A DNA stretch of 64,000 nt from Paraburkholderia mimosarum LMG 23256 = NBRC 106338 (GCF_000739815.1 NZ_BBJJ01000010.1:1-64000), one strand, 5' to 3'; counted from the first letter of the stretch, positions 10,995-20,220 are shown. Numbers and translations: made by a program. Notes: generated from the letters alone by a model not told the origin.

Positions 10995-13697
10995 ATGTCC
11001 GATACCGCCACGCCCTCCGTGATCCGCCGCGAAGACTACGCGCCGCCCGCGTTTCTGATCGATACCGTCGACCTCGAATTCGACCTCGTGCCCGAGCGCA
11101 CCATCGTCAAGAGCACGTTGCGCGTGCGGCGCAATCCCGATGCAAGTCGCGCAGGCAACACCAGCGCGCATCTCGAACTGATGGGCGAGCAGCTCGAATT
11201 CATCGGCGCGGCCATCGACGGCAAGCCGTACGCGAACGTACGCGTGCACGAGCACGGCCTCACCGTCGAGAACGTGCCCGACGCCTTCGAACTCACGCTC
11301 ACCGGTGCGTGCGACCCGGCCGCCAACACGACGCTCTCGGGGCTGTACGTGTCGGGCGGCAACTTCTTCACGCAGTGCGAGGCCGAGGGCTTTCGCCGCA
11401 TCACCTGGTTTCTCGATCGCCCCGATGTGATGGCGACCTACACGGTCACGCTGCGCGCCGACAAGACCTCCTACCCGGTACTGCTCTCGAACGGCAACCT
11501 GATCGCGCAAGGCGATCTGTCCGACGGCCGCCACTATGCCAGATGGGAAGACCCGTTCCGCAAGCCCAGCTACCTGTTCGCGCTCGTGGCGGGCAAGCTC
11601 GTGGCGCTGGAAGAGCGCATCAAGAGCGGCTCGGGCAAGGAAAAGCTGCTGCAGGTGTGGGTCGAGCCGCACGATCTCGACAAGACGCGCCACGCGATGG
11701 ACTCGCTCATCCACTCGATCCGCTGGGACGAGCAGCGCTTCGGCCTCGAACTCGATCTCGACCGCTTCATGATCGTCGCCGTGAGCGACTTCAACATGGG
11801 CGCGATGGAGAACAAGGGGCTCAACATCTTCAATACGAAGTACGTGCTCGCGAATCCGGAAACGGCCACCGACGTGGACTTCGCGAACATCGAGGCCGTG
11901 GTCGGCCACGAGTACTTCCACAACTGGACCGGCAACCGCGTGACCTGCCGCGACTGGTTCCAACTGAGCCTGAAAGAAGGCCTCACGGTGTTCCGCGATC
12001 AGGAGTTCTCGGCGGCGATGTCGGGCGGCGACGAAAACGAGGCAGCGCGCGCGACCAAGCGCATCGAGGACGTGCGCGTGCTGCGCCAGATGCAGTTCGC
12101 CGAAGACGCGGGCCCGATGGCGCACCCGGTGCGACCCGAAAACTACGTCGAGATCAACAACTTCTACACGATGACCGTCTACGAAAAAGGCGCGGAAGTC
12201 GTGCGGATGTATCAAACGCTGCTCGGGCGCGACGGTTTCCGTAAAGGCATGGATTTGTACTTCCAGCGTCACGACGGCCAGGCCGTGACCTGCGACGATT
12301 TCCGGCACGCGATGGCCGACGCCAACGGCCGCGACCTCGCGCAGTTCGAGCGCTGGTATAGCCAGGCGGGCACGCCGCGCATCTCGGTGACGACGAGCTA
12401 TGACGAAGGCACGCACTGCTACAGCGTGACGCTCGCGCAGGGTTACGCCAATGGCTCACCCGCCGCGCGCGAGACGCAGAAAGGCCCGCTGCACATTCCG
12501 TTCGCCATTGGCCTGATCGGCCCGGATGGCGCCGACCTGCCGCTGCGCCTCGAAGGCGAGGCCTCGGCGCAGGGCACGACGCGCGTGCTGGAATTGACCG
12601 AAGTGCAGCAGACGTTCACGTTCGCCGACGTGATGGTCAAACCCCTGCCCTCGCTGTTGCGCAACTTCTCGGCGCCCGTCATCGTCGACTACGACTACGG
12701 CAACGACGAACTCGCGTTCCTGCTCGCGCACGACAGCGATCCGTTCAACCGCTGGGAAGCGGGCCAGCGCCTCGCCACACGCGAGCTGCTCGCGCTCGCG
12801 GGACGCGCCGCCGCGAATCAGCCGCTCCAGGTGGCCGACGCGCTCGTCGACGCATTCCGCCGCGTGCTGACCGACGAATCGCTCTCGCCGTCGTTCCGCG
12901 AACTGGCGCTCATGCTGCCTTCGGAAACCTATCTCGCCGAGCAGATGACGGAGTCGGATCCGGCCGCCGTGCATGCCGCCCGTCAGTTGGTGCGCAAGCA
13001 GTTGGCAACGGCGCTCAGGCGCGAATGGCTCGCGGCCTACGAACGCAACGTCACGCCGGGCAAGTACGAGCCGACGCCCGAGGCGGCTGGCCGTCGCGGG
13101 CTGAAGAACCTCGCGCTCTCGTATCTCTCGGAACTCGACGATACTGCGCAAGCAGTAGGCCTCGCCACCGCCCAATACGAGGCCGCGAACAACATGACCG
13201 ACCGTTCGGCGGCGCTCTCGGCGCTGCTGAACGCGCAGGCGGCCACCGGCGACGATGTCGCGAGCAAGGCGCTCGAAGACTTCTACGTTCGCTTCGAGAA
13301 CGAACCGCTCGTCATCGACAAGTGGTTCGCGCTGCAGGCCACGCAGCGCGGCACCGCGCAACGCCCGACCATCGAGACCGTGCGCGCGCTCATGGGCCAC
13401 CCGGCGTTCAACATCAAGAACCCCAACCGCGCGCGCTCGCTCATCTTCAGCTTCTGCGCCGCGAACCCCGCTCAGTTCCACGCGGCGGACGGCTCGGGCT
13501 ACGCGTTCTGGGCCGATCAGGTCATCGCGCTCGACGCGCTCAATCCCCAGGTCGCCGCGCGCCTCGCCCGCAATCTCGAATTGTGGCGCCGCTTCACGCC
13601 CGCGTTGCGCGATGCGATGCGCACGGCGCTCGAGCGGGTTGCGAGCGAGGCGAAATCGCGCGACGTGCGGGAGATCGTCGAAAAAGCCCTGGCCTGA
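10995..13697 (+). CDS. pepN: aminopeptidase N
   Basis: An M1-family zinc aminopeptidase that removes N-terminal residues from peptides, probably in the cytoplasm. In 900 residues, close to the usual length of 870-900, the exopeptidase motif GAMEN is at 269-273. The zinc site HEYFH-NW starts at His305, with the second metal Glu in the KEGLT segment about 19 residues on. The conserved YEKGAEVVRMY block with the catalytic Tyr follows. The C-terminal helical domain (DUF3458-like) is complete. ATG 10995 places RREDYAPPAF at the N-terminus as in PepN relatives; the open frame upstream is not family-like. Confidence 0.96.
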   Translation: MSDTATPSVIRREDYAPPAFLIDTVDLEFDLVPERTIVKSTLRVRRNPDASRAGNTSAHLELMGEQLEFIGAAIDGKPYANVRVHEHGLTVENVPDAFELTLTGACDPAANTTLSGLYVSGGNFFTQCEAEGFRRITWFLDRPDVMATYTVTLRADKTSYPVLLSNGNLIAQGDLSDGRHYARWEDPFRKPSYLFALVAGKLVALEERIKSGSGKEKLLQVWVEPHDLDKTRHAMDSLIHSIRWDEQRFGLELDLDRFMIVAVSDFNMGAMENKGLNIFNTKYVLANPETATDVDFANIEAVVGHEYFHNWTGNRVTCRDWFQLSLKEGLTVFRDQEFSAAMSGGDENEAARATKRIEDVRVLRQMQFAEDAGPMAHPVRPENYVEINNFYTMTVYEKGAEVVRMYQTLLGRDGFRKGMDLYFQRHDGQAVTCDDFRHAMADANGRDLAQFERWYSQAGTPRISVTTSYDEGTHCYSVTLAQGYANGSPAARETQKGPLHIPFAIGLIGPDGADLPLRLEGEASAQGTTRVLELTEVQQTFTFADVMVKPLPSLLRNFSAPVIVDYDYGNDELAFLLAHDSDPFNRWEAGQRLATRELLALAGRAAANQPLQVADALVDAFRRVLTDESLSPSFRELALMLPSETYLAEQMTESDPAAVHAARQLVRKQLATALRREWLAAYERNVTPGKYEPTPEAAGRRGLKNLALSYLSELDDTAQAVGLATAQYEAANNMTDRSAALSALLNAQAATGDDVASKALEDFYVRFENEPLVIDKWFALQATQRGTAQRPTIETVRALMGHPAFNIKNPNRARSLIFSFCAANPAQFHAADGSGYAFWADQVIALDALNPQVAARLARNLELWRRFTPALRDAMRTALERVASEAKSRDVREIVEKALA

Positions 13698-13765
13698 TCA
13701 GACGCAATGCGACCCAATGCGCGGCGCTTCCAGGCGCCGCGCGATAGCCAGTCGACCGACCACTC

Positions 13766-13791
13766 AACCGGCCTTCGCGCCGGTTTTTTTT
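13766..13791 (+). terminator. rho-independent terminator after pepN
   Basis: AACCGGC / GCCGGTT stem with a six-base loop (CTTCGC), followed by a run of T residues, 69 bases past the pepN stop. Confidence 0.85.
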
Positions 13792-13962
13792 GCGCATTTT
13801 TTCGATTATTTTCTGGCGGCGCGAGGCGCGCCGTCACCGGGCGAAAGCCTGCACCGGTAAGCCGCGCCACGTCCGCGCGCGAGATTTGCTGATCTGTGCG
13901 GCGGGCGGTCACAGGCGAGCGGGTAGAATTGCGCTATTCCCAAGCGCATCCGGAGTACCGCA

Positions 13963-14979
13963 ATGGCTTTGCAACGTCGCACCACCCTCACCAAGTACCT
14001 GATCGAGCAGCAGCGCCAGCACCGCAATCTGCCCGCCGACCTGCGTCTGCTGATCGAAGTCGTCGCGCGCGCCTGCAAGGCGATCAGCTTCAACGTCAGC
14101 AAGGGCGCGCTCGGCGACGCCCTCGGCACGGCCGGCAGCGAGAACGTCCAGGGCGAAGTCCAGAAGAACCTCGACATCCTCTCGAACGAGATCCTGCTCG
14201 ACGCCAACGAATGGGGCGGCAACCTCGCCGCGATGGCCTCGGAGGAAATGGAAACGTTCTTCCCGATTCCGGCCAACTATCCGAAGGGCGAATACCTCCT
14301 CGTGTTCGATCCGCTCGACGGCTCCTCGAACATCGACGTTAACGTGTCGATCGGCACGATTTTCTCGGTGCTGCGCTGCCCGGACGGCCAGCAGGCGACG
14401 GAGGAATCGTTCCTGCAGCCCGGCACGAAGCAGGTCGCCGCCGGCTACGCGGTCTACGGCCCGCAGACGGTACTCGTGCTCACGACCGGCCACGGCGTGA
14501 ACTGCTTCACGCTCGACCGCGAGCTGGGCTCGTGGGTGCTCACGCAAAGCGACATGCGCATTCCGGAAGACACGCGCGAGTACGCGATCAACGCCTCGAA
14601 TGCGCGCCACTGGTATGAGCCGGTGCAGCAGTACATCGGCGAGCTGAACGCGGGCAAGGACGGCCCGCGCGGCGAGAACTTCAACATGCGCTGGATCGCC
14701 TCGATGGTCGCCGACGTGCACCGCATCCTGAACCGCGGCGGCATCTTCATGTACCCAGCCGACAAGCGCGATCCGTCGAAGCCGGGCAAGCTGCGCCTGA
14801 TGTACGAAGCAAACCCGATGTCGTTCATCGTCGAACAGGCGGGCGGCGCGGCGACCAACGGCGCACAGCGCATTCTCGACATTCAGCCGCAAAGCCTGCA
14901 CGAGCGCGTTGCCGTGTTCCTCGGCTCGAAGAACGAGGTCGAGCGCGTCACTCGCTATCACCAGGACGCGAAGAAATAA
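13963..14979 (+). CDS. fbp: fructose-1,6-bisphosphatase class 1
   Basis: Hydrolyses fructose 1,6-bisphosphate to fructose 6-phosphate in gluconeogenesis. The 338-residue protein has the metal and active-site motif [13 protein letters not shown], an upstream acidic EEME metal site, and GGIFMYPAD and [11 protein letters not shown] substrate-site segments. Length and motifs are standard for class 1. It begins at ATG 13963, with no other gene between it and the pepN terminator, so it has its own promoter. Confidence 0.97.
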   Translation: MALQRRTTLTKYLIEQQRQHRNLPADLRLLIEVVARACKAISFNVSKGALGDALGTAGSENVQGEVQKNLDILSNEILLDANEWGGNLAAMASEEMETFFPIPANYPKGEYLLVFDPLDGSSNIDVNVSIGTIFSVLRCPDGQQATEESFLQPGTKQVAAGYAVYGPQTVLVLTTGHGVNCFTLDRELGSWVLTQSDMRIPEDTREYAINASNARHWYEPVQQYIGELNAGKDGPRGENFNMRWIASMVADVHRILNRGGIFMYPADKRDPSKPGKLRLMYEANPMSFIVEQAGGAATNGAQRILDIQPQSLHERVAVFLGSKNEVERVTRYHQDAKK

Positions 14980-14996
14980 AAAGATGAGGAAAGGGC

Positions 14997-15025
14997 TTGC
15001 ATAGTTCGCTGCACTTTCCTATAAT
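14997..15025 (+). promoter_or_regulatory. promoter of tRNA-Thr
   Basis: TTGCAT (-35), a 17-base spacer and a consensus TATAAT (-10) that ends 18 bases before the tRNA. The match to a strong stable-RNA promoter is very good. Confidence 0.85.
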
Positions 15026-15043
15026 TTTTCTTCTCTGATGCGC

Positions 15044-15119
15044 GCCGGAATAGCTCAGACGGTAGAGCAGCGCATTCGTAATGCGAAGGTCGGGGGTTCG
15101 ATTCCTCTTTCCGGCACCA
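15044..15119 (+). tRNA. tRNA-Thr (anticodon CGT)
   Basis: A 76-base tRNA with paired acceptor arms GCCGGAA / TTCCGGC, a D arm TAGCTCAGACGGTAGAGCA, an anticodon loop with CGT in TTCGTAA, a T arm with GTTCGATTC, and an encoded CCA end. It closely resembles E. coli thrW. Confidence 0.96.
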
Positions 15120-15127
15120 GGATTCAA

Positions 15128-15161
15128 GCAAAAAGCCCAGTCTTCGGACTGGGCTTTTTGC
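15128..15161. terminator. terminator after tRNA-Thr and the LysR gene
   Basis: A perfect 15-bp stem (GCAAAAAGCCCAGTC) with a TTCG tetraloop. The A/T tails allow termination from both sides, for the tRNA (+) and for the LysR gene (-), which stops 20 bases away. Confidence 0.88.
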
Positions 15162-15180
15162 TTTGCATACCGACAAGAAT

Positions 15181-16143
15181 CTAGCCGCGTTCACGCTTCT
15201 CACGGAGGAAGTCGATGAACACGCGCAGTTTGGGCGGCAGCTGGGCACGCCCAGCCATATAGAGATAGAAGCCGGGAAACGATGGGCACCACGGCTCGAG
15301 CACCCGCACGAGCCGGCCTTCATCCAGCGGCGCGCGCACGTAGTCCTCGATCACATGCAGGAGACCTGCACCCTGCTCCGCGGCGCTCACCATCGTGCGC
15401 AGATCGTTCGTCACGAAGCGGCCTTCGGTGAGCACGTCGAACACGCGCCGGGGGTCGCCCGGCCGCGCGAACTCCCACCGATAGACACCGCCTGTAGCGA
15501 AGCGATAGCAAAGACAATCGTGCGCAGCCAGATCATCAGGCGTGACGGGCGGCGCGTGGCGTTGGAAATAGTCGGGCGAAGCGACCACGACAATGCGGAT
15601 CGGGCCTCCGATCGGCACTCCCACCATGCCCGGCGCAACCGATTCGCCAAGGCGAATGCCCGCATCGAAGCCCTCGCCGACCAGATCGGCAAAGCCGTCG
15701 TCAAGGGCGAGTTCGAGTTTGATTTGCGGGTAGCGCGCCATGAACTCGGCGAGATGCGGCATGACGAGCAACTCGCTAGCCACGCGCGGCAGGTTGATGC
15801 GCAACGTACCCGCGGGTTCGTCGCGCGAGGCGTCGAGCGCGTCGAACGCCGCCTCGATCTGCGCGAGTGCGGGCTGGATGTTCGCGAGGAACTGCACGCC
15901 TGCCTCGGTCAGCGCGACGCGGCGTGTCGTGCGATTGAAGAGCCTCACACCGAGTTGCGATTCGAGCGCGCGCACGGTTTGCGATAACGCCGACGTGGAG
16001 AGGCCCGCGGCAGAGGCGGCGCGCGTGAAGCTCCCATGCCGCGCAACGGCCGCGACGGCAAGCACCGCTGGAAGACGGCCGGCCAGGCCCGACGCAGCTG
16101 GCACGGCCGGCATGGCTGGCAGATGGGCAGAAAGTGGGTTCAT
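15181..16143 (-). CDS. LysR-family transcriptional regulator
   Basis: A LysR-type regulator of 320 residues. The N-terminal winged helix-turn-helix is at about residues 28-85 (FTRAASAAGLSTSALSQTVRALE, with the family LFNRTTRRVALTEAG wing), followed by a periplasmic-binding-like effector domain. A 25-residue Pro/Ala extension precedes the HTH; internal ATG starts are possible. It is divergent from an aldo/keto reductase gene and shares with it a short intergenic region that holds a perfect palindrome. This is the classic arrangement for a regulator that controls both itself and its divergent target. The inducer is unknown. Confidence 0.92.
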   Translation of the reverse strand: MNPLSAHLPAMPAVPAASGLAGRLPAVLAVAAVARHGSFTRAASAAGLSTSALSQTVRALESQLGVRLFNRTTRRVALTEAGVQFLANIQPALAQIEAAFDALDASRDEPAGTLRINLPRVASELLVMPHLAEFMARYPQIKLELALDDGFADLVGEGFDAGIRLGESVAPGMVGVPIGGPIRIVVVASPDYFQRHAPPVTPDDLAAHDCLCYRFATGGVYRWEFARPGDPRRVFDVLTEGRFVTNDLRTMVSAAEQGAGLLHVIEDYVRAPLDEGRLVRVLEPWCPSFPGFYLYMAGRAQLPPKLRVFIDFLREKRERG

Positions 16144-16154
16144 GGCACCTCGAT

Positions 16155-16173
16155 TGTGAAGTCTGGCTTCACA
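16155..16173. promoter_or_regulatory. palindromic operator, probable LysR binding site
   Basis: TGTGAAG-TCTGG-CTTCACA: two perfect 7-base arms around a 5-base centre, 12 bases from the LysR start and 86 bases from the divergent aldo/keto reductase. Its size and position fit a LysR recognition site. Confidence 0.65.
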
Positions 16174-16258
16174 GTCCTTTCACGTGCAGCCGATTTTTCC
16201 ACAAAAAGGAAAGGCGCATGATGACTTCGCGTTCCACTCACCTCTTGAGGCAACCGCC

Positions 16259-17398
16259 ATGAAACTCGATAGCTATACGCTCCTCGGCCGCTCCGGCCTG
16301 CGCGTCAGCCCGATCGCCCTCGGCACCATGACGTTCGGCACCGAATGGGGCTGGGGCGCCGACGAAGCCGCCGCACAGCGGCTCTTCGACCTCTATGTCG
16401 ATGAGGGCGGCAATTTCATCGATACTGCCGATCTCTATACCGAAGGTACGAGCGAAACCTGGGTCGGCCGCTTCACGGCGGCGCGCGGCCTGCGCGAACG
16501 GCTCGTCATCGCGACCAAGTACACGTACAACGCCCAGCCGGGGAACCCGAACGCCGGGGGAAATCACCGCAAGAACCTTCTGCGTGCGCTCGATGGTTCG
16601 CTCAAGCGTCTCGGCACGGACTACATCGATCTCTATTACCTGCACACCTGGGATCGCATGACGCCGGCGGACGAAGTGATGCGCGCCATGGACGACGCCG
16701 TGCGTGCAGGCAAGATTCGCTATGTGGGTCTTTCCGATGTGCCCGCCTGGTACGCTGGCCGCGCACAGACGCTCGCCGACTGGCGCGGCTTCGAACCCGT
16801 CGCGGCGATGCAGGTCGAATATTCGCTGATCGAACGCAACGCGGAACACGAATTCGCGGATCTGGCTACACAGCTCGGCATGGGGCTGGTGCCGTGGAGT
16901 CCACTCGGCATGGGCGTGCTATCTGGAAAATATCGGCCGTCGCAGGCGGGAGCGCAAGGCACCCAGGGTCCAGGCGGGGTCAGCGGCACGGGGCGCCTGC
17001 AGACGGTGGGGCCGAAGCCGCCGCCCGGCTTCGACAAGCTTTCGCCGCGCAACTTCGCCATCGTCGGCGAACTCGAGCAGGTTTCGCATGAGGTCAACCG
17101 TCCCATGGCGCAGGTTGCGCTGAACTGGCTATATCAGAAACGCGGCGTGGCGAGCATCATCGTCGGCGCGACCAAGGCCGCGCAGCTCGCGGAATCGCTC
17201 GGAGCACTCGACTTCACGCTTGCCCCCGAACTGCTCGCGCGCCTCGATGTCGCCTCGGAGCCCGCGCACCCGTTTCCCTACTACATGTTCGCGGACGGGC
17301 ACCAGTCGCGCATTCATGGTCAGGTGAACGTGCGCGCGGCGCCCGCGAATCACGCCCACGCGCAACGCGTTCCCGCGCCGACGGCAGAACCGACCTGA
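16259..17398 (+). CDS. aldo/keto reductase
   Basis: An NADPH-dependent aldo/keto reductase of the YajO / Gfo-like AKR type; the substrate is not known. The 379 residues show the TIM-barrel landmarks: ALGTMTFG near the start, the catalytic Asp/Tyr in FIDTADLYTEG, the Lys in VIATKYTY, the LYYLHTWD strand with the catalytic His, and the cofactor segment near the C-terminus (SIIVGATKAAQLAES). A Gly/Pro-rich insert at about 240-260 precedes helix alpha-7. The C-terminal 30 residues are low-complexity and may be disordered. ATG 16259 begins the family sequence. Probably controlled by the divergent LysR protein. Confidence 0.9.
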   Translation: MKLDSYTLLGRSGLRVSPIALGTMTFGTEWGWGADEAAAQRLFDLYVDEGGNFIDTADLYTEGTSETWVGRFTAARGLRERLVIATKYTYNAQPGNPNAGGNHRKNLLRALDGSLKRLGTDYIDLYYLHTWDRMTPADEVMRAMDDAVRAGKIRYVGLSDVPAWYAGRAQTLADWRGFEPVAAMQVEYSLIERNAEHEFADLATQLGMGLVPWSPLGMGVLSGKYRPSQAGAQGTQGPGGVSGTGRLQTVGPKPPPGFDKLSPRNFAIVGELEQVSHEVNRPMAQVALNWLYQKRGVASIIVGATKAAQLAESLGALDFTLAPELLARLDVASEPAHPFPYYMFADGHQSRIHGQVNVRAAPANHAHAQRVPAPTAEPT

Positions 17399-17913
17399 CG
17401 AATTATGGAAGTGCATGAAGACGGGGTACTGAGACCGCTTTACGAACGCTCGATCGTTAAACACCGGCGAATTGACATTGCGCAAACAATAATAACGAAC
17501 GAATGGGATAGAAACAGGCGCTTACATAGTTTCGGGCTTATTAACGTTTGGATGTCAACGGCCAGGCATAATAAATCGTTGTCGTTGTAAATGCATGGCG
17601 GGCGCTTCCGCCGCGGGCTTGCACGAGCTGCGGCGCCGCGCGGCGAGCGCGGCATGGCGTCGCGGGCCGGTTGTCAATCCGCCCAGCGTGCGACCGAACC
17701 GTGTTGTTGGCTGCGCGGCAGAGCGGCGGCCAGACATCCAGGTCGCATGCTGCAGTGCAAAGGACATCTGAACATTATATTCCTGCACCGTTAATCGATT
17801 GCATCGATGTGCGTATTAAGCAACACGCGCGCGGGAAAGGCACTGTTACGGTAAGCGGGGCTAGCGCAGGAGAAGCGCTGAGTCGGATAATCGGCTTACA
17901 CAGGAGAAAGATC
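17399..17913. other. intergenic region, lower GC, no gene recognised
   Basis: 515 bases between the aldo/keto reductase and a small gene. The first 180 bases are strikingly AT-richer than the flanks. A TTGACA hexamer lies at 17472-17477, but no good -10 was found at a usual distance. Open frames here have no ribosome site and look non-coding. Confidence 0.4.
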
Positions 17914-18063
17914 ATGGACGCCAAACCGCCAAGAATTCCGACCCCGGACCAAGTCTTTAGCCCGGATCCGGAACCGGTGGCTGTCGAGTTTCTCGGCGAC
18001 GAATTGCCCGCTCATGTGCGGGCGTTTCTTGACGAGCAGCGTAAGGCACACGAACAGAAGTGA
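17914..18063 (+). CDS. small hypothetical protein, 49 residues
   Basis: A small acidic and proline-rich protein (starts MDAKPPRIPTPDQ; ends EQRKAHEQK) with no membrane segment, cysteine or recognisable domain. Support for a real gene is the strong AGGAG ribosome site at 17902-17906 eight bases before the ATG, and codon use like the neighbours. The central FLGDELPAHVRAFLDEQRK is predicted to be helical. The frame extends upstream without stops, but no plausible earlier start has a ribosome site. Function unknown. Confidence 0.6.
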   Translation: MDAKPPRIPTPDQVFSPDPEPVAVEFLGDELPAHVRAFLDEQRKAHEQK

Positions 18064-18323
18064 CGGGAAATGCCCACGTTCGCGCAACGCGTGATCACGC
18101 GCAGCCGGCGTTGATGTGCAAGTCGATACGCGTGACAGGGGACGCGTGTCGAGCCGTGCGCGACCAGGCGCGGCAGCGCTATCCGGTCGATCCAGTTGGC
18201 GTGCTCGCTCGCGTAGGCGCCGCTGAGTTCTCGTCGCCTCGCGCACAGCAAGCATAGTTGAGCGCAAGCAGGCCATAACCGGCTATGCTTCGCTTTTCAT
18301 TGCCGGCGTCTTTCTTTCACTCG

Positions 18324-18914
18324 ATGATCTCCCTCACCCGCGCAAGCGCGCATTGCGCTGCTGCGTTGCTGTTCGCCCTGCCGATCGCCTCCGCGCGAGC
18401 TGACAGCGACGACACGGCCCTCACCAACCTCGTCGCACTCGTTTCGCAGCGTCTCGCACTGGCCGAGCCGGTCGCGCAGTGGAAGTGGCAGCATCAGAAG
18501 CCGATCACCGATACACCGCGTGAAGACGCCTTGCTCGCCGACGTGCAAAAGCGCGCGGCGGTTGCCGGCGTCGATCCGGCGTTTGCTCGCGTGTTCTTCC
18601 GCGATCAGATCGACGCCAGTACGCTCGTGCAGAAGTCACTGTTCGATACCTGGCGAGCGTCTCAGGCGCCAGCCAACCCAGCCCCGGATCTCGCCACGGT
18701 CACGCGACCGCAACTCGACCAGCTCACCGGGAGGCTGATCGGTGCGCTCGCGCGCGTGCAGCCGCTGCGCGGCGCGCCGGATTGCCCGGCACGCGTCGCG
18801 CGTTCGGTCGAGAGCTGGAAGGAACTCACGCGATACGATTCCGCGCACGCGAAAGCAATGAATCAGGCGCTAGGCCATGTCTGCGAATCGGGCGGCGTAG
18901 GCGGTATGGCGTGA
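18324..18914 (+). CDS. secreted (periplasmic) chorismate mutase, AroQ gamma type
   Basis: An all-helical AroQ-fold chorismate mutase that turns chorismate into prephenate, exported to the periplasm. The 196 residues begin with a signal peptide ending in ASARA, with cleavage before DSDD. The mature part has the AroQ pattern: LVSQRLALAEPVAQWKW with the active-site Arg and Lys region, then the DALLADVQKRA helix and FFRDQIDASTLVQ. A C-terminal half with two cysteines (PDCPA and HVCES) fits the gamma class. An upstream ATG at 18285 would add 13 residues; 18324 gives the better signal peptide. Neighbours do not suggest a pathway. Confidence 0.85.
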   Translation: MISLTRASAHCAAALLFALPIASARADSDDTALTNLVALVSQRLALAEPVAQWKWQHQKPITDTPREDALLADVQKRAAVAGVDPAFARVFFRDQIDASTLVQKSLFDTWRASQAPANPAPDLATVTRPQLDQLTGRLIGALARVQPLRGAPDCPARVARSVESWKELTRYDSAHAKAMNQALGHVCESGGVGGMA

Positions 18915-18944
18915 TCGCGATTCGCTAGCGGAAAACCGCCGGCG

Positions 18945-20111
18945 CTAAACCTGGCTTGCGAGGCCATCCGCTTCCGAAAGTTGCAGCACCTGCACGCGCA
19001 GGCCGCGCTCGAAGCGGCTCTGCAGAATGCGCCACGTCGAAAGCTCGAACTCCGGCTCGACGCCCTGTTCCACCTGCGACCTTGCCGCGGCCGCAGTCGG
19101 AAACGCGCCTACATAGCACCACCGGTCGATCAGGTGGTAAACATCCGCGCCGTTAGTCGTGTCCTGTTCCTGCACGAGCACGGCGCCGACAAACGGCCAG
19201 GGCGCTGCGCCGAGGTTGGCCGGATCGCGCCTCGACACGCGCGGCACGCGGTTGAAAGCGGGCTTGAGCGATGCGATCCATTGCGCCTCGACGAGCAACG
19301 CGCCGAGCTCGCCGCCGGTCGGACGCCATTCCACCCTGCGCACCTGCTGCGCCATCCGCTGTTCGCGCGAGGAGCGCCGCTCGCCGCTGAGATGTGCACG
19401 CACACGCTGACGCACCCGTACGCTGCGTCCTACGTACAGCGGCACATCGTTTTCGCCATAGAACGCATAAACCCCGTGGCCTGCAGGCGCCGTATCGATG
19501 AGGTCGTCGGTGATATCGCCGGCCAGCACATGACGGCGCGTCGTGCGCTCGATCTGCGCCGCCAGCACCTCGGCGCCGACCAGCCCGGGCAGGCGCTGCC
19601 AGAACTGCCAGAGAAGGTCGGCATCAGCCAGTGCGCGATGACGGTCCGAGGGCACGAGCGCATGGCGCTCGACCAGCGCATCGAGACCATGGCGTTTCTC
19701 GCCCGGGAACAGCGCCCGGGAGAGGCGTACGGTGCAGAGCACGTCGGGGTTGAAGGAATAGCCGGCGCGCTCGAACTCGGCGCGCAGAAATCCTCGGTCG
19801 AAGGCCGCGTTGTGCGCGACGAAGAGCTTGCCCGAGAGGCGCTCGTGAAGTTTCGCGGCAATGTCGGCGAAGACCGGTGCACCGCGCACCATCTGATCCG
19901 TAATGCCGGTGAGTTGTTGAATGAAGGGCGGGATAGGCTGACCGGGATCGACGAGCGTGCTCCATCGTGTCACCTGCCCCTGCGCCACCTCGACGACGCC
20001 AACCTCGGTAATTCGATGCTCGCCTACCGAGCCGCCTGTCGTTTCCAGATCCACGAAAACGAGAGGCAGTTCGCCAGCAGCGGGGGCGGCGCTCAAGGAA
20101 CATTCAAACAT
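18945..20111 (-). CDS. DnaQ-like 3'-5' exonuclease fused to a GIY-YIG endonuclease domain
   Basis: A two-domain nuclease of 388 residues. Residues about 12-180 form a DEDDh exonuclease (FVDLETTG; VAHNAAFDRGFL; HRALADADLLW with His and Asp), like the DNA polymerase III epsilon subunit. Residues about 212-290 form a UvrC/Cho-type GIY-YIG nuclease (GVYAFYGENDVPLYVGRS, then VRQRVRAHL), with the trailing EAQWIASLKPAFN helix. This architecture is known in proteobacteria and is often annotated as polymerase epsilon or Cho; a role in DNA repair is inferred. ATG 20111 (MFECSLS) was chosen over an upstream TTG at 20129. It converges on the chorismate mutase gene with a 30-base gap. Confidence 0.88.
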   Translation of the reverse strand: MFECSLSAAPAAGELPLVFVDLETTGGSVGEHRITEVGVVEVAQGQVTRWSTLVDPGQPIPPFIQQLTGITDQMVRGAPVFADIAAKLHERLSGKLFVAHNAAFDRGFLRAEFERAGYSFNPDVLCTVRLSRALFPGEKRHGLDALVERHALVPSDRHRALADADLLWQFWQRLPGLVGAEVLAAQIERTTRRHVLAGDITDDLIDTAPAGHGVYAFYGENDVPLYVGRSVRVRQRVRAHLSGERRSSREQRMAQQVRRVEWRPTGGELGALLVEAQWIASLKPAFNRVPRVSRRDPANLGAAPWPFVGAVLVQEQDTTNGADVYHLIDRWCYVGAFPTAAAARSQVEQGVEPEFELSTWRILQSRFERGLRVQVLQLSEADGLASQV

Positions 20112-20148
20112 GGTGAAACGGCAGCACAAAATGAATAAGGAGCAAAGT

Positions 20149-20220
20149 ATGCACCGTTTGGACGCGGTGCGGCTACGACTCGCGGCACGGCCGGCTCAAC
20201 CCTTCACGTTTTCGCGGTAA
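20149..20220 (+). CDS. candidate 23-residue peptide
   Basis: A very short frame (MHRLDAVRLRLAARPAQPF, then four residues) with a strong AAGGAG site at 20137-20142, six bases before the ATG. An in-frame ATG at 20131 would make it 29 residues. The sequence is basic and Leu/Arg-rich. It sits just upstream of the exonuclease gene start on the opposite strand, and its 3' side runs toward the convergent cold-shock gene. Could be a leader-type peptide or chance; not recognised. Confidence 0.3.
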   Translation: MHRLDAVRLRLAARPAQPFTFSR

